Below, piece after piece: positions 27,271-36,220 of a stretch of 64,000 nucleotides of DNA. Source of the DNA: Flavobacterium soli DSM 19725 (lineage in GTDB: Bacteria; Bacteroidota; Bacteroidia; Flavobacteriales; Flavobacteriaceae). The position numbers were made by a program, and so were the translations under genes. Position 1 is the stretch's first letter. The number at the start of each line of letters is the position of its first letter. Location: positions 336,554-400,553 of the forward strand of contig NZ_AUGO01000006.1 of assembly GCF_000422705.1 (NCBI RefSeq), written 5' to 3'. A model generated the notes under the pieces. It saw only the letters and a program-made list of their open reading frames with translations. It was not told the origin of the DNA and ran no database searches.

Positions 27271-29724
27271 TTAGTTCAATATTTTAGCATTTTTAGCATT
27301 TTGGTCTGTAATGGCGATTGCTAAAACTTCGCTCATTTCTTTCACATAATGAAAAGTCAAACCTTCCAAATATTCAGGTTTAATTTCATCAATATCACGC
27401 TTGTTTTCATGACAAAGAATAATTTCCTTGATATTGGCTCTTTTTGCAGCAAGGATTTTTTCCTTGATTCCTCCCACAGGAAGGACTTTTCCTCTCAAGG
27501 TAATTTCTCCTGTCATGGCAAGGTTTTTCTTGATTCTTTTTTGTTTGAAAACTGAAACAAGAGAAGTCAACATTGCAATTCCAGCACTTGGTCCATCTTT
27601 TGGAGTAGCTCCTTCTGGAACGTGAATGTGAACGTTGTATTTGTTTAGCATTTCAGGATCAATTCCTAATTTATCGGCATTAGCTTTGATGTATTCCAAG
27701 GCAATTGTGGTAGATTCTTTCATAACCGTACCCAAATTTCCTGTCATGGTCAAGCTTCCTTTACCTTTGGAAATTAGGGATTCTATGAACAAAATATCAC
27801 CCCCAACACTTGTCCAAGCTAATCCTGTTACCACACCAGCAACTTCATTACTTTCGGATTTGTCACGTTGCATTCTTGGAACACCAAGTATTTTTATAAT
27901 ATCTTCGTCGGTTAATTTTATATTGTATTCTTCTTCCATTGCAACTGATTTGGCTGCATTTCGGATGACTTGTGCAATTTTATTTTCTAAACCTCTCACA
28001 CCTGATTCACGCGTGTAACCTTCTACAATTTGCTCCAATTGTTTTTTTCCAATAACCAAATGTTTCGAGGTAAGTCCGTGCTCTTTTAATTGTTTTGGAA
28101 GCAAGTGCTTACGAGCGATTTCAACTTTTTCTTCTATCGTATAGCCTGACATTTTGATGACTTCCATCCTATCGCGTAAGGCGGGTTGAATGGTTGACAT
28201 ATTATTTGAAGTTGCAATGAACATCACTTTTGATAAATCATAACCCATTTCAAGGAAATTATCATAAAACTCCTTGTTTTGTTCTGGATCTAAAACTTCA
28301 AGTAAGGCAGATGACGGATCGCCATTATGACTGCTTGATAATTTATCAATTTCATCCAACACAAAAACAGGATTTGATGTTCCTGCCTTTTTCAAACTCT
28401 GAATAATTCTTCCTGGCATTGCTCCAATATAGGTTTTTCGATGTCCGCGGATTTCAGCTTCGTCACGCAAACCACCTAATGAAATACGAACATATTCCCT
28501 ACCCAAAGCTTCTGCAACAGACTTCCCAATAGAAGTTTTACCAACTCCTGGGGGTCCCGTCAAACAAAGAATAGGTGATTTCATGTCGTTTCGCAATTTT
28601 AAAACTGCCAAGTGCTCGATCATTCTCTTTTTCACATCTTCCAACCCAAAATGGTCTCTGTCTAAAACTTTTTGAGCATGTTTTAAGTCGAATTTATCCT
28701 TTGAATAATGGTTCCAAGGTAACTCTAGAAACAATTCAAGATAATTTCTTTGGATGCCAAAATCAGGAGCTTGCGGATTCATACGTTGCATTTTTGACAA
28801 TTCCTTTTCAAAATGCTTCAACGTTTTTTCGTCCCATTTTTTGGTTTTTGCTTTTTGACGCATCTCTTCGATTTCTTCCTCATGAGAAACGCCACCAAGC
28901 TCTTCCTGAATGGTTTTTATTTGCTGATGTAAAAAATATTCACGCTGTTGCTGGTCTAAATCAAAGCGAACTTTAGACTGGATGTCGTTTTTTAATTCGA
29001 GTTTCTGCAACTCTAAATTCATAAAACGAAGTGTTGCTAAAGCTCTATCTTTTAAATCATTAATAGCAAGTAAATCTTGTTTTTCTTTAACTGTGAGATT
29101 CATATTCGAAGAAACAAAATTCACCAAGAATGATTGACTTTCAATGTTCTTAATAGCAAACGTAGCTTCAGTTGGAATATTTGGACTTTCCTGAATAATT
29201 TGGGTAGCCAATTCCTTTAATGAATCGATTATTGCAGAGAATTCCTTCTCACCTTTTTTAGGACGCTTTTCCGGAACTTCTTTAATGGTCGCTTTGATGT
29301 AGGGAATCTCTGTTGTAACGGTATCAATTTCAAAACGTTTTTTTCCTTGAAGGATAACGGTAATGTTTCCGTCAGGCATTTTTAGAACACGCAAAATTCT
29401 TGCAACAGTACCAACGCTATTAATATCATTGAACGTTGGATCTTCGTCTTCTTCATTTTTTTGAGAAACAACTCCAATTATTTTGCTTCCAGCATTCGCA
29501 TCATTGATTAATTTGATCGATTTGTCGCGACCAGCTGTAATTGGGATTACAACTCCTGGAAAAAGGACCGTATTTCGCAAAGGCAAAATAGGCAATGCTT
29601 CAGGAAGCTCCTCGTTGTTCATTTCTTCTTCGTCCTCTGGTGTCAATAGTGGAATTAACTCGGCCTCAGAATCGAATTCTTGTAGTGACAAGTTGTCAAT
29701 GGTGATTATTTTTTGATTCGACAT
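27271..29724 (-). CDS. lon: Endopeptidase La (Lon protease)
   Basis: An 817-residue ATP-dependent serine protease that degrades misfolded and regulatory proteins in the cytoplasm. It has the N-terminal LON substrate-binding domain (about residues 45-240, LPILPLRNTVLFPGVVIPI), an AAA+ module with Walker A GPPGVGKTS (about 388) and Walker B VFVLDEIDKL, and the C-terminal protease domain with the Ser-Lys dyad (KDGPSAG near 710; GGIKEK lysine near 754). Length is standard. An acidic N-terminal tract precedes the LON domain. A heat-shock type promoter could not be identified by eye. Confidence 0.97.
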   Translation of the reverse strand: MSNQKIITIDNLSLQEFDSEAELIPLLTPEDEEEMNNEELPEALPILPLRNTVLFPGVVIPITAGRDKSIKLINDANAGSKIIGVVSQKNEEDEDPTFNDINSVGTVARILRVLKMPDGNITVILQGKKRFEIDTVTTEIPYIKATIKEVPEKRPKKGEKEFSAIIDSLKELATQIIQESPNIPTEATFAIKNIESQSFLVNFVSSNMNLTVKEKQDLLAINDLKDRALATLRFMNLELQKLELKNDIQSKVRFDLDQQQREYFLHQQIKTIQEELGGVSHEEEIEEMRQKAKTKKWDEKTLKHFEKELSKMQRMNPQAPDFGIQRNYLELFLELPWNHYSKDKFDLKHAQKVLDRDHFGLEDVKKRMIEHLAVLKLRNDMKSPILCLTGPPGVGKTSIGKSVAEALGREYVRISLGGLRDEAEIRGHRKTYIGAMPGRIIQSLKKAGTSNPVFVLDEIDKLSSSHNGDPSSALLEVLDPEQNKEFYDNFLEMGYDLSKVMFIATSNNMSTIQPALRDRMEVIKMSGYTIEEKVEIARKHLLPKQLKEHGLTSKHLVIGKKQLEQIVEGYTRESGVRGLENKIAQVIRNAAKSVAMEEEYNIKLTDEDIIKILGVPRMQRDKSESNEVAGVVTGLAWTSVGGDILFIESLISKGKGSLTMTGNLGTVMKESTTIALEYIKANADKLGIDPEMLNKYNVHIHVPEGATPKDGPSAGIAMLTSLVSVFKQKRIKKNLAMTGEITLRGKVLPVGGIKEKILAAKRANIKEIILCHENKRDIDEIKPEYLEGLTFHYVKEMSEVLAIAITDQNAKNAKILN

Positions 29725-29868
29725 ATAGTATTTAAGTCATTTTGTCATTAAACAAAAACAGCAGTCATACAAATTTAAAGTATTCTTGATGTTTATTTCA
29801 CTGTAAATCAATAATTAATAAAAATTTATTATTTGATTTCAACTCATAAAGTCAATCTTTATGCCATA

Positions 29869-29895
29869 AAAAAATCCGCTTATGCGGATTTTTTA
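29869..29895 (-). terminator. Bidirectional rho-independent terminator
   Basis: Stem AAAAAATCCGC / GCGGATTTTTT with TTAT loop, 22 bases past the lipoprotein stop codon. The A- and T-runs on both sides make it functional on either strand. Confidence 0.8.
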
Positions 29896-29916
29896 ATAAT
29901 TTATTTTGAAACGATT

Positions 29917-30816
29917 TTAATATTCGACATCAAAAGATCCGGCTGTAATTACTTCACCTGTTGTTGTTGTAAAATTGAACGTTCCACTAATTCGATCAGC
30001 GGTTTTAGTGCTAATTGTTAAGGATCCCGTTGCAGAATAGGAAGGATTTGCATCTCCAATACGATAAGCAGCTCTTGCCATATTACCAAGCGGCTCGTTT
30101 GTCATGACGTGTGTTCCAACTTCTGCATCATCATTAATGAAAAGAGAAATTTGCTGATCTTGTTCATTTATACCATTGATTGTTATGATATCAAATTCTC
30201 CTGAAGAGGCAAAAGCGGTTGTAATGATTTCATCTTCAAAATCGATTCCATCTATTTTTGCTTTAACAAAATCCCCATCACCAGGATCTTCTGATGAGAT
30301 ATAAGGAATTGAAAAAGACCCATTTGTAAATTCAATTGCAGCAGGCGGATTTTCATCTGTAAAATCAGACCAATATCCTGTAAAAGTGAAAGTTCCAGTA
30401 ATCGTTTTCGCTTCGGTATCTATTTCTGTTATAACAACCGAACCATTGCTGATGTAATTTCCGTCAGCGTCTTCATTAAAATTCACATAGTCATATTCTG
30501 AGTTTGGACTCGGAGAATAGGAAAGGATATTGTTTTCATTATCATAAGTTCCAACAGCAGCACCATCGAGAGCGATACTTACCGTTTGTCCAGTAGATTT
30601 TACTCCCGAAATTAAAATATTTCCGCTTGAAACATAAGCGATAGTTGTATTTGCTTCAAAGGTATCTCCGTTAAAATCAACTTGAAAAAAACCACCTTCT
30701 GGTTGTTCTGGCGTTACGATTACGGCTGGATCCAAAGGTTCTACATCACCTGAACAGGAGGTTAAAAAAGCTGAAAACACTATAAAACAAACTGATAAAA
30801 ATTTAAATCTTTTCAT
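29917..30816 (-). CDS. Lipoprotein with two tandem DUF6252-like domains
   Basis: A 299-residue lipoprotein; I place the start at the ATG at 30816 (MKRFKFLSVCFIVFSAFLTSC), with lipobox LTSC, Cys21 being the lipidated residue. The mature part contains two similar halves of about 115-130 residues: each begins with a short beta unit of the type DFNGDTFEA / KIDGIDFED, has a GxYDNEN/GTHVMTNE turn, and ends with an ITGTFTF / ISGTFNF strand followed by FTNGSFSIPY / ITAGSFDVEY. This pattern resembles the DUF6252 family of Bacteroidota lipoproteins. Function unknown; likely membrane-attached and periplasmic or surface exposed. Confidence 0.8.
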   Translation of the reverse strand: MKRFKFLSVCFIVFSAFLTSCSGDVEPLDPAVIVTPEQPEGGFFQVDFNGDTFEANTTIAYVSSGNILISGVKSTGQTVSIALDGAAVGTYDNENNILSYSPSPNSEYDYVNFNEDADGNYISNGSVVITEIDTEAKTITGTFTFTGYWSDFTDENPPAAIEFTNGSFSIPYISSEDPGDGDFVKAKIDGIDFEDEIITTAFASSGEFDIITINGINEQDQQISLFINDDAEVGTHVMTNEPLGNMARAAYRIGDANPSYSATGSLTISTKTADRISGTFNFTTTTGEVITAGSFDVEY

Positions 30817-30864
30817 TAAAATTATGGTTATAAAGGTCAATTGATTTTTCAAATATAATTTTTT

Positions 30865-32169
30865 TTATTCGTTAGACAATACTTTTTTAGGAACACGAAG
30901 TAAAAGTAGTAATCCTACAATAAAGAATACCGTTAAAAAAACGATTGAATTTCGCATACTTCCTGTAATTTGATCGATAAAACCATATAGCAACATCCCG
31001 ATTACAATTCCTACCTTTTCTGATACATCATAAAAACTAAAAAACGAAGTTGTATCGTCTGTTTTTGGCAAAAACTTAGAATAGGTTGAACGTGAAAGTG
31101 CTTGAATTCCACCCATTACAAGACCTACAAAACTAGCAGTAATATAAAAATGCATTGGTGTTGTTACAAAATAGGCAAAAACACAAATAACAGCCCAAAT
31201 GGCATTAATGAAAATAAGTGTTTTAATGTTTCCGAATTTACTCGAAGCCAATGAAGTGAGAATTGCACCAAAAACTGCTACTATTTGAATGACCAGAATG
31301 CTGATAATTAACCCTATCGTTTTTTGATCATCATTTTCCCAATTAATTTCTTGTTCACCAAAATAAACTGCAACCAACATGACAGTTTGAACCGCCATGC
31401 TATAGACGAAAAAGGAAATTAAATACCTTTTTAAAGGAAGATTTTCAAACAATTGATTTTTAACTTTTTTCAATTCCCTAAAACCATTGAAGAAAACGGC
31501 TCGGGTAACTTTGTCGTTATTCTTGTTGCCTTTCGGCAGATGATAAAACGTATATTGACTAAAAGCAATCCACCAAATACCCGTCAAGACAAAGGTTAAT
31601 TTCATGGTTTCCACCTTATCGGCATCTGTTTCTTGGCTCATTACCAATGCCAAACTAATCAGAAGTAAAATCACACTTCCAAAATAACCTAAAGAATACC
31701 CTTTGGCACTCAAACCATCTTGTTGCTCATTAAAAGCCACGTCTGGCAAATAGGAATTATAAAACACCAAACTCCCCCAAAAACCTATCAATCCAAAAAA
31801 ATAACAGGCTAATCCAAAATAAATATTTTCTAAAGAAAACCAATACAATCCTATACAAGACAAAGCCCCGAGATAACAAAAAAACTGCATAAACCGTTTT
31901 TTATTCCCTACATAATCGGCAATTCCTGAAAGCAACGGTGAAATAAAAGCAACAACTAAAAACGCAGCTGCTGTAACAAAACTAATCAAGGCGGTATTTT
32001 TGATGGTTGTTCCAAAAACGGCTACTTCAGTTTGATTTCCAGGAAAAAGAGAAGCATAAAAAATAGGAAAAATAGCCGACGAAATAACCAATGGATAAAC
32101 CGAATTCGCCCAATCATAAAATGCCCAAGCGTTTAATAATTTACTACTTCCCTTTTCTAGATTTGCCAT
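30865..32169 (-). CDS. UMF1-family MFS transporter (Atg22-like)
   Basis: A 434-residue membrane protein with 12 predicted helices. Start chosen at 32169 (MANLEKGSSKLLNAWAFYDWANS). The AFYDWANSVYPLV segment near the N-terminus, and LSGIADYVGNKKRFMQFF after helix 2, are the marks of the UMF1/Atg22 subfamily. Yeast Atg22 effluxes amino acids from vacuoles; the bacterial substrate is unknown. It is preceded by a terminator of the M48 gene, so probably has its own promoter in the short gap. Confidence 0.85.
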   Translation of the reverse strand: MANLEKGSSKLLNAWAFYDWANSVYPLVISSAIFPIFYASLFPGNQTEVAVFGTTIKNTALISFVTAAAFLVVAFISPLLSGIADYVGNKKRFMQFFCYLGALSCIGLYWFSLENIYFGLACYFFGLIGFWGSLVFYNSYLPDVAFNEQQDGLSAKGYSLGYFGSVILLLISLALVMSQETDADKVETMKLTFVLTGIWWIAFSQYTFYHLPKGNKNNDKVTRAVFFNGFRELKKVKNQLFENLPLKRYLISFFVYSMAVQTVMLVAVYFGEQEINWENDDQKTIGLIISILVIQIVAVFGAILTSLASSKFGNIKTLIFINAIWAVICVFAYFVTTPMHFYITASFVGLVMGGIQALSRSTYSKFLPKTDDTTSFFSFYDVSEKVGIVIGMLLYGFIDQITGSMRNSIVFLTVFFIVGLLLLLRVPKKVLSNE

Positions 32170-32187
32170 ATTTTTATTTTTTAGACA

Positions 32188-32216
32188 TAAAAAAACCACG
32201 CCGTTTAGCGTGGTTC
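32188..32216 (-). terminator. Rho-independent terminator after the M48 protease gene
   Basis: Arms AACCACGC and GCGTGGTT with a 6-base loop, followed on the minus strand by a run of seven T. It lies 14 bases past the M48 stop codon and just upstream of the UMF1 gene. Confidence 0.75.
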
Positions 32217-32229
32217 GAAGATACTATTT

Positions 32230-33051
32230 TTATTTAAACGTTACTCCAAATTTTGCAGCATCTGCTTTAGCTTTCGGAATTAATCTTTTCAAGTTAGAAA
32301 TCCTTGTTTGATCAGATGGGTGTGTACTTAAAATTTCCGCTGGAGCTCCACCTCCAGATTTAGCTGACATTCTTTCCCAAAACGGAACTGAAGCATCTGG
32401 ATTATAACCTGCAATTGCCATCAAGGTCAAGCCAATTTCATCTGCCTCTGATTCATGGCTTCTGCTAAATGGAAGCATCCCTCCTACTTGACTCCCAACT
32501 CCATAAGCTTGCATTACCAAAGCTTGAGTCTCGGCACTTTTACTTCCAACTGCTGCTTGAGCAACTCCAGCACCAAGTTGTTGAGCCAAACCAGCACTCA
32601 TTCTTTGTTGACCATGATTGGCCAAAGCATGTGCAACTTCATGTCCCATAACCGTTGCCAAGCCCGCTTCATCTTTAGTTACAGGTAAAATTCCAGAATA
32701 AATAACGATTTTTCCACCAGGCATACACCAAGCATTAACTTCCTTGTTTTCAACAAGTTTGTATTCCCATGCATACCCCTCTAAAGCATCGGCTGTTCCT
32801 CTAGATTTAAGTAACTTTTCGGCAGCGGCTCTAATTTTGGCACCTACTCGTTCTACCATTTTTGCATCGGAAGTTCCCGTAACAACTTTGTTTTCCTTCA
32901 AAAATGCCCCATATTGGCTAAAAGAAGAAGCAAAAATTTCACTATTTGGCACAAATGCCATTGTTTTTTTTCCTGTTACAGGGTTAGTTGCACAAGAAAT
33001 AACTACTCCTAAAATTGCAGCAGCTGTTCCTAAATAAATGTACTTTTTCAT
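32230..33051 (-). CDS. M48 family metalloprotease lipoprotein
   Basis: A 273-residue zinc protease of the BepA/LoiP-like M48 group. Signal peptide with a lipobox ending at Cys20 (VVISC), followed by the ATNPVTGKKTM segment common to this group. Zinc motif HEVAH is at 137-141 with the third ligand expected in SHESEADEIGL (about 203-213). It probably acts in the periplasm at a membrane, degrading misfolded envelope proteins. Length is usual for the family. Monocistronic, judging from the terminator at 32188. Confidence 0.93.
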   Translation of the reverse strand: MKKYIYLGTAAAILGVVISCATNPVTGKKTMAFVPNSEIFASSFSQYGAFLKENKVVTGTSDAKMVERVGAKIRAAAEKLLKSRGTADALEGYAWEYKLVENKEVNAWCMPGGKIVIYSGILPVTKDEAGLATVMGHEVAHALANHGQQRMSAGLAQQLGAGVAQAAVGSKSAETQALVMQAYGVGSQVGGMLPFSRSHESEADEIGLTLMAIAGYNPDASVPFWERMSAKSGGGAPAEILSTHPSDQTRISNLKRLIPKAKADAAKFGVTFK

Positions 33052-33086
33052 AATGTTTTGTTTTTGTTGTAAAAATAAACATTTTT

Positions 33087-35486
33087 CTACTTACCTGTGA
33101 TATGAAGTTCCGTAAAATCTTTATGAATAAACAATATGGTTTTTCCATCAAATTGTGCATTTTCTAAAGAAATACTATCATTATCAAACTCAATTGAAGC
33201 AATTTCAAAGGGCAATCCGTGTAAAACAATCTTGAAACGTTTATAGTTAGTTTCAAATTTACCTTCGATGTGCTGTTGGATAATCAGTTCGTTTTCTTTT
33301 CCTCTCAAACTAAAAGTCGAAAGACTGAACCTTCCTTTATTGTAGTCATATCCATCTTGCGAATCTTCATACAACATTGATTTTTCCTTGCCTAATTTAT
33401 AATATACGTCAAGCGTAATTTCCTCAAATTCTAATTCGCCAACATATTGCTGAACCGGATATTTTGGTATAATGGCACCTTCTTTTATAAAAATCGGAAT
33501 CTGGTCATAATCAGTTCCTACCCAAAATTCTTTTCCTCCCGAAACCACTTCATTCGTCCAGTAGTTGTACCAATTTCCTTTCGGAAGATACATTCTTCGT
33601 CCGATAGCATTTGGTTCTAAAATCGGGCAAACCAAAATCTGATTTCCAAAAATAAATTCATCGGTTCTATAATGCGTTTGTGGATCTTCTTGATCAAAAT
33701 ACACCAATGGCTTCAACATCGGGACACCGTCATTGATGTATTCCCAAAACATGGTATATAAATAAGGAAGCAATTGATAACGCAATTCAACAAATTTTCT
33801 AGTAATATCAACCACTTCTTCGTCAAATGACCAAGGTTCCTGATCACCGTGATCTCCAGAAGAGTGGGTCCTGCAAAACGGATGAAAAACACCTAGCTGA
33901 ATCCATCTTGCATATAATTCGCCCGAAGGCTGTTCTGCAAATCCACCAATGTCAGATCCTGTAAAACCCATTCCCGACATTGACATTCGTTGCATTTGGA
34001 TGTTTGCAATCCATAAATGTTCCCAACTTGCTACGTTATCTCCTGTCCAAGACGAAGTATAGCGTTGTGCTCCAGAATAAGCCGAACGCGTGATAATAAA
34101 AGGTCTTTTTGGATACGAGAATCGCTTTACTCCTTCATAAGTGGCACGTGCCATCTGAGTTCCATAAATATTATGGGCTTTCCTGTGACTGCAAGGGTTT
34201 CCGTCATAATGATGGCGAACATCCATCGGAAAAGTCTTTCCAGGAATGTCCATCACGGCAGGTTCGTTCATGTCGTTCCAAACACCTTTTACACCGATAT
34301 CTGAAATCAATTCCTTAAACAATCCAGCCCACCATTCTCTAACTTCTGGGTTGGTATAATCTGGAAAATTACATTCTCCTGGCCAAACTTTTCCTTTCAT
34401 ATAAGGACCATCGGCTCTTTTGCAGAAATAATCATTTGCCAAAGCTTCGGCATAAACCGAATATTCCTTATCAATTTTAATTCCCGGATCAATGATAACA
34501 ACGGTTTTAAAACCATCTTCTGCCAATTCTGCAACCATCTTTTTCGGATCTGGAAAATAATCTTTGTTCCATGTAAAACATCTGAAACCATCCATATAAT
34601 CAATATCTAAGTAAATGGCGTCACACGGAATTCGAAGTTCACGGAATTTACTCGTCACTTCCTTCACCTTATTTTCCGGATAATAACTCCACTTACATTG
34701 GTGATATCCTAAAGCCCAAAGTGGCGGTAATTCTGGTTTTCCTGTTAGATGTGTATAAGTTGTAACCACATCTTGCATTTTTGGACCATAAATGAAGTAG
34801 TAATTCATCTCTCCTCCTTCGGCCCAAAAACTGGCTACGTTTCTTCTTTCGGCACAAAAATCAAAAAAGGTTTTGAACGTATTATCAAAGAAAACACCAT
34901 AGGCCATCTTGTTTTGCAAGCCAATATAAAACGGAACAACCTTATACAAAGGTTCTTGGTCTTTATGAAAAGCATATTGATCGGTTGCCCAATTTTCTAA
35001 TCGCTTTCCTTTCAAATTCAAATGTGAAGCCTTGTCGCCCAAACCGTAAAAACTTTCACCTTCTTTCGAAGCCTTACTCATTTTCACGATGTTTCCACCA
35101 AAATTATAATTCTCTTCCCAATGAAAACCGAGCTCATCTTCCAAGATGCTTTTCCCATCCAAATCAAAAATTGCGACTTTCATGTCAACTTTTCTGATGA
35201 TGCAAACTACCTTGCTGGTTTTGATTTGATATACATCGTCACTTTCTAGAAGTTCTAGAAAATTATATCCATGTGATTGACTTTTGTCTATTGCATACGA
35301 AAAATCATTGCTAAAATAACCTTTTGTAGTATACCTGAAACGGATCAAGCTATCTCGGATAACCGAAACGCGAAGGATTACACTATTATCTGAAAAGAAA
35401 TCGAAAGAATTGACTTCTTGTGTAAATGAAACTATTTTGGAAGGAAATAAATCTCCTTTATATTCTAATTCTTGATTTAAAATCAT
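33087..35486 (-). CDS. Glycoside hydrolase family 31 (alpha-glucosidase)
   Basis: A 799-residue GH31 enzyme that removes alpha-linked glucose from the non-reducing ends of oligosaccharides. An N-terminal galactose-mutarotase-like beta domain (about residues 40-240) precedes the (beta/alpha)8 barrel. The nucleophile aspartate is in VWNDMNEPAV (about 402) and the acid/base aspartate in SWTGDNVASW (about 479), with the usual DIGGF motif later. There is no signal peptide, suggesting a cytoplasmic enzyme acting on imported maltodextrin or on glycogen. It shares strand and neighbourhood with glgB. Confidence 0.94.
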   Translation of the reverse strand: MILNQELEYKGDLFPSKIVSFTQEVNSFDFFSDNSVILRVSVIRDSLIRFRYTTKGYFSNDFSYAIDKSQSHGYNFLELLESDDVYQIKTSKVVCIIRKVDMKVAIFDLDGKSILEDELGFHWEENYNFGGNIVKMSKASKEGESFYGLGDKASHLNLKGKRLENWATDQYAFHKDQEPLYKVVPFYIGLQNKMAYGVFFDNTFKTFFDFCAERRNVASFWAEGGEMNYYFIYGPKMQDVVTTYTHLTGKPELPPLWALGYHQCKWSYYPENKVKEVTSKFRELRIPCDAIYLDIDYMDGFRCFTWNKDYFPDPKKMVAELAEDGFKTVVIIDPGIKIDKEYSVYAEALANDYFCKRADGPYMKGKVWPGECNFPDYTNPEVREWWAGLFKELISDIGVKGVWNDMNEPAVMDIPGKTFPMDVRHHYDGNPCSHRKAHNIYGTQMARATYEGVKRFSYPKRPFIITRSAYSGAQRYTSSWTGDNVASWEHLWIANIQMQRMSMSGMGFTGSDIGGFAEQPSGELYARWIQLGVFHPFCRTHSSGDHGDQEPWSFDEEVVDITRKFVELRYQLLPYLYTMFWEYINDGVPMLKPLVYFDQEDPQTHYRTDEFIFGNQILVCPILEPNAIGRRMYLPKGNWYNYWTNEVVSGGKEFWVGTDYDQIPIFIKEGAIIPKYPVQQYVGELEFEEITLDVYYKLGKEKSMLYEDSQDGYDYNKGRFSLSTFSLRGKENELIIQQHIEGKFETNYKRFKIVLHGLPFEIASIEFDNDSISLENAQFDGKTILFIHKDFTELHITGK

Positions 35487-35590
35487 AGCTTAAATTTAAA
35501 TGGTAAATGCCAAATTTACAAAGTTGCTAACTACTTTAGCCATTTAGCTTTAAGTAGTTTTTAACTATAACGTTTTCGGCTCTTGATAAT

Positions 35591-36130
35591 TTATTTTGGA
35601 GTTTGAATTTTCGCTTTTAATAATTCCATTAAGGATTTAACACCAAAGAAAGTGCCTTCGAAATATTTCCCCTCTTTATAACTCGAAACAAAATAAGAGT
35701 TCACTTTTTCCTTGGTTTCTTCGTCAGAAATTAGTTTTACAAGTTCATCCGAATTTTGAATCCTAATCCTTCTAAATTCCTTCGAAATATTGATGGTCAT
35801 TTTTCTTTCAACCAAAGAAGGAAGGAAATTTGCCAATCCCAACGTAAACTTTTCAAAGTTTTCCTTATTGGTAAATTCGCTATTGATGGTAAAGATCGAA
35901 ATCTCAATTCCGGTTTCTTTTTTAAAATCAATCAACATTTCGACAAGTTTTTCGGCTTCGGTTTGATTGAAAAGATTTTCAAAATCATTCAGTGGTTTAA
36001 AACCTTTCTGAACCGCTTTTCGCAGTTGCTCTTCTCTTTGTAGTTTGAAAGAATTTACGGTGTCATTTCCTTGAGAGAAAGAACACATTGAAGAGAACAG
36101 AACAACTAGGACAATTATTTTTTTAAACAT
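35591..36130 (-). CDS. TPM-domain-containing secreted protein
   Basis: A 179-residue exported protein: signal peptide at about 1-19 (SSMCSFSQ) then a TPM domain (about 45-165), recognisable from the pattern PLNDFENLFNQTEAEKLVE...FKKETGIEISIFTI at its start. TPM domains occur in Psb32/YgcG proteins, proposed acid phosphatases or photosystem repair factors. Unlike those, no C-terminal transmembrane helix or Gly-rich tail is present. Function uncertain. It lies between glgB and the GH31 gene on the same strand. Confidence 0.75.
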   Translation of the reverse strand: MFKKIIVLVVLFSSMCSFSQGNDTVNSFKLQREEQLRKAVQKGFKPLNDFENLFNQTEAEKLVEMLIDFKKETGIEISIFTINSEFTNKENFEKFTLGLANFLPSLVERKMTINISKEFRRIRIQNSDELVKLISDEETKEKVNSYFVSSYKEGKYFEGTFFGVKSLMELLKAKIQTPK

Positions 36131-36220
36131 TTTTTATTTTTTTTGCCCTAATAAGGCATTTAAGATTTTCAAGCCAAAGTAATTATAGGAACTTAAATGC
36201 CTTATAGGGTTAACTTTATT

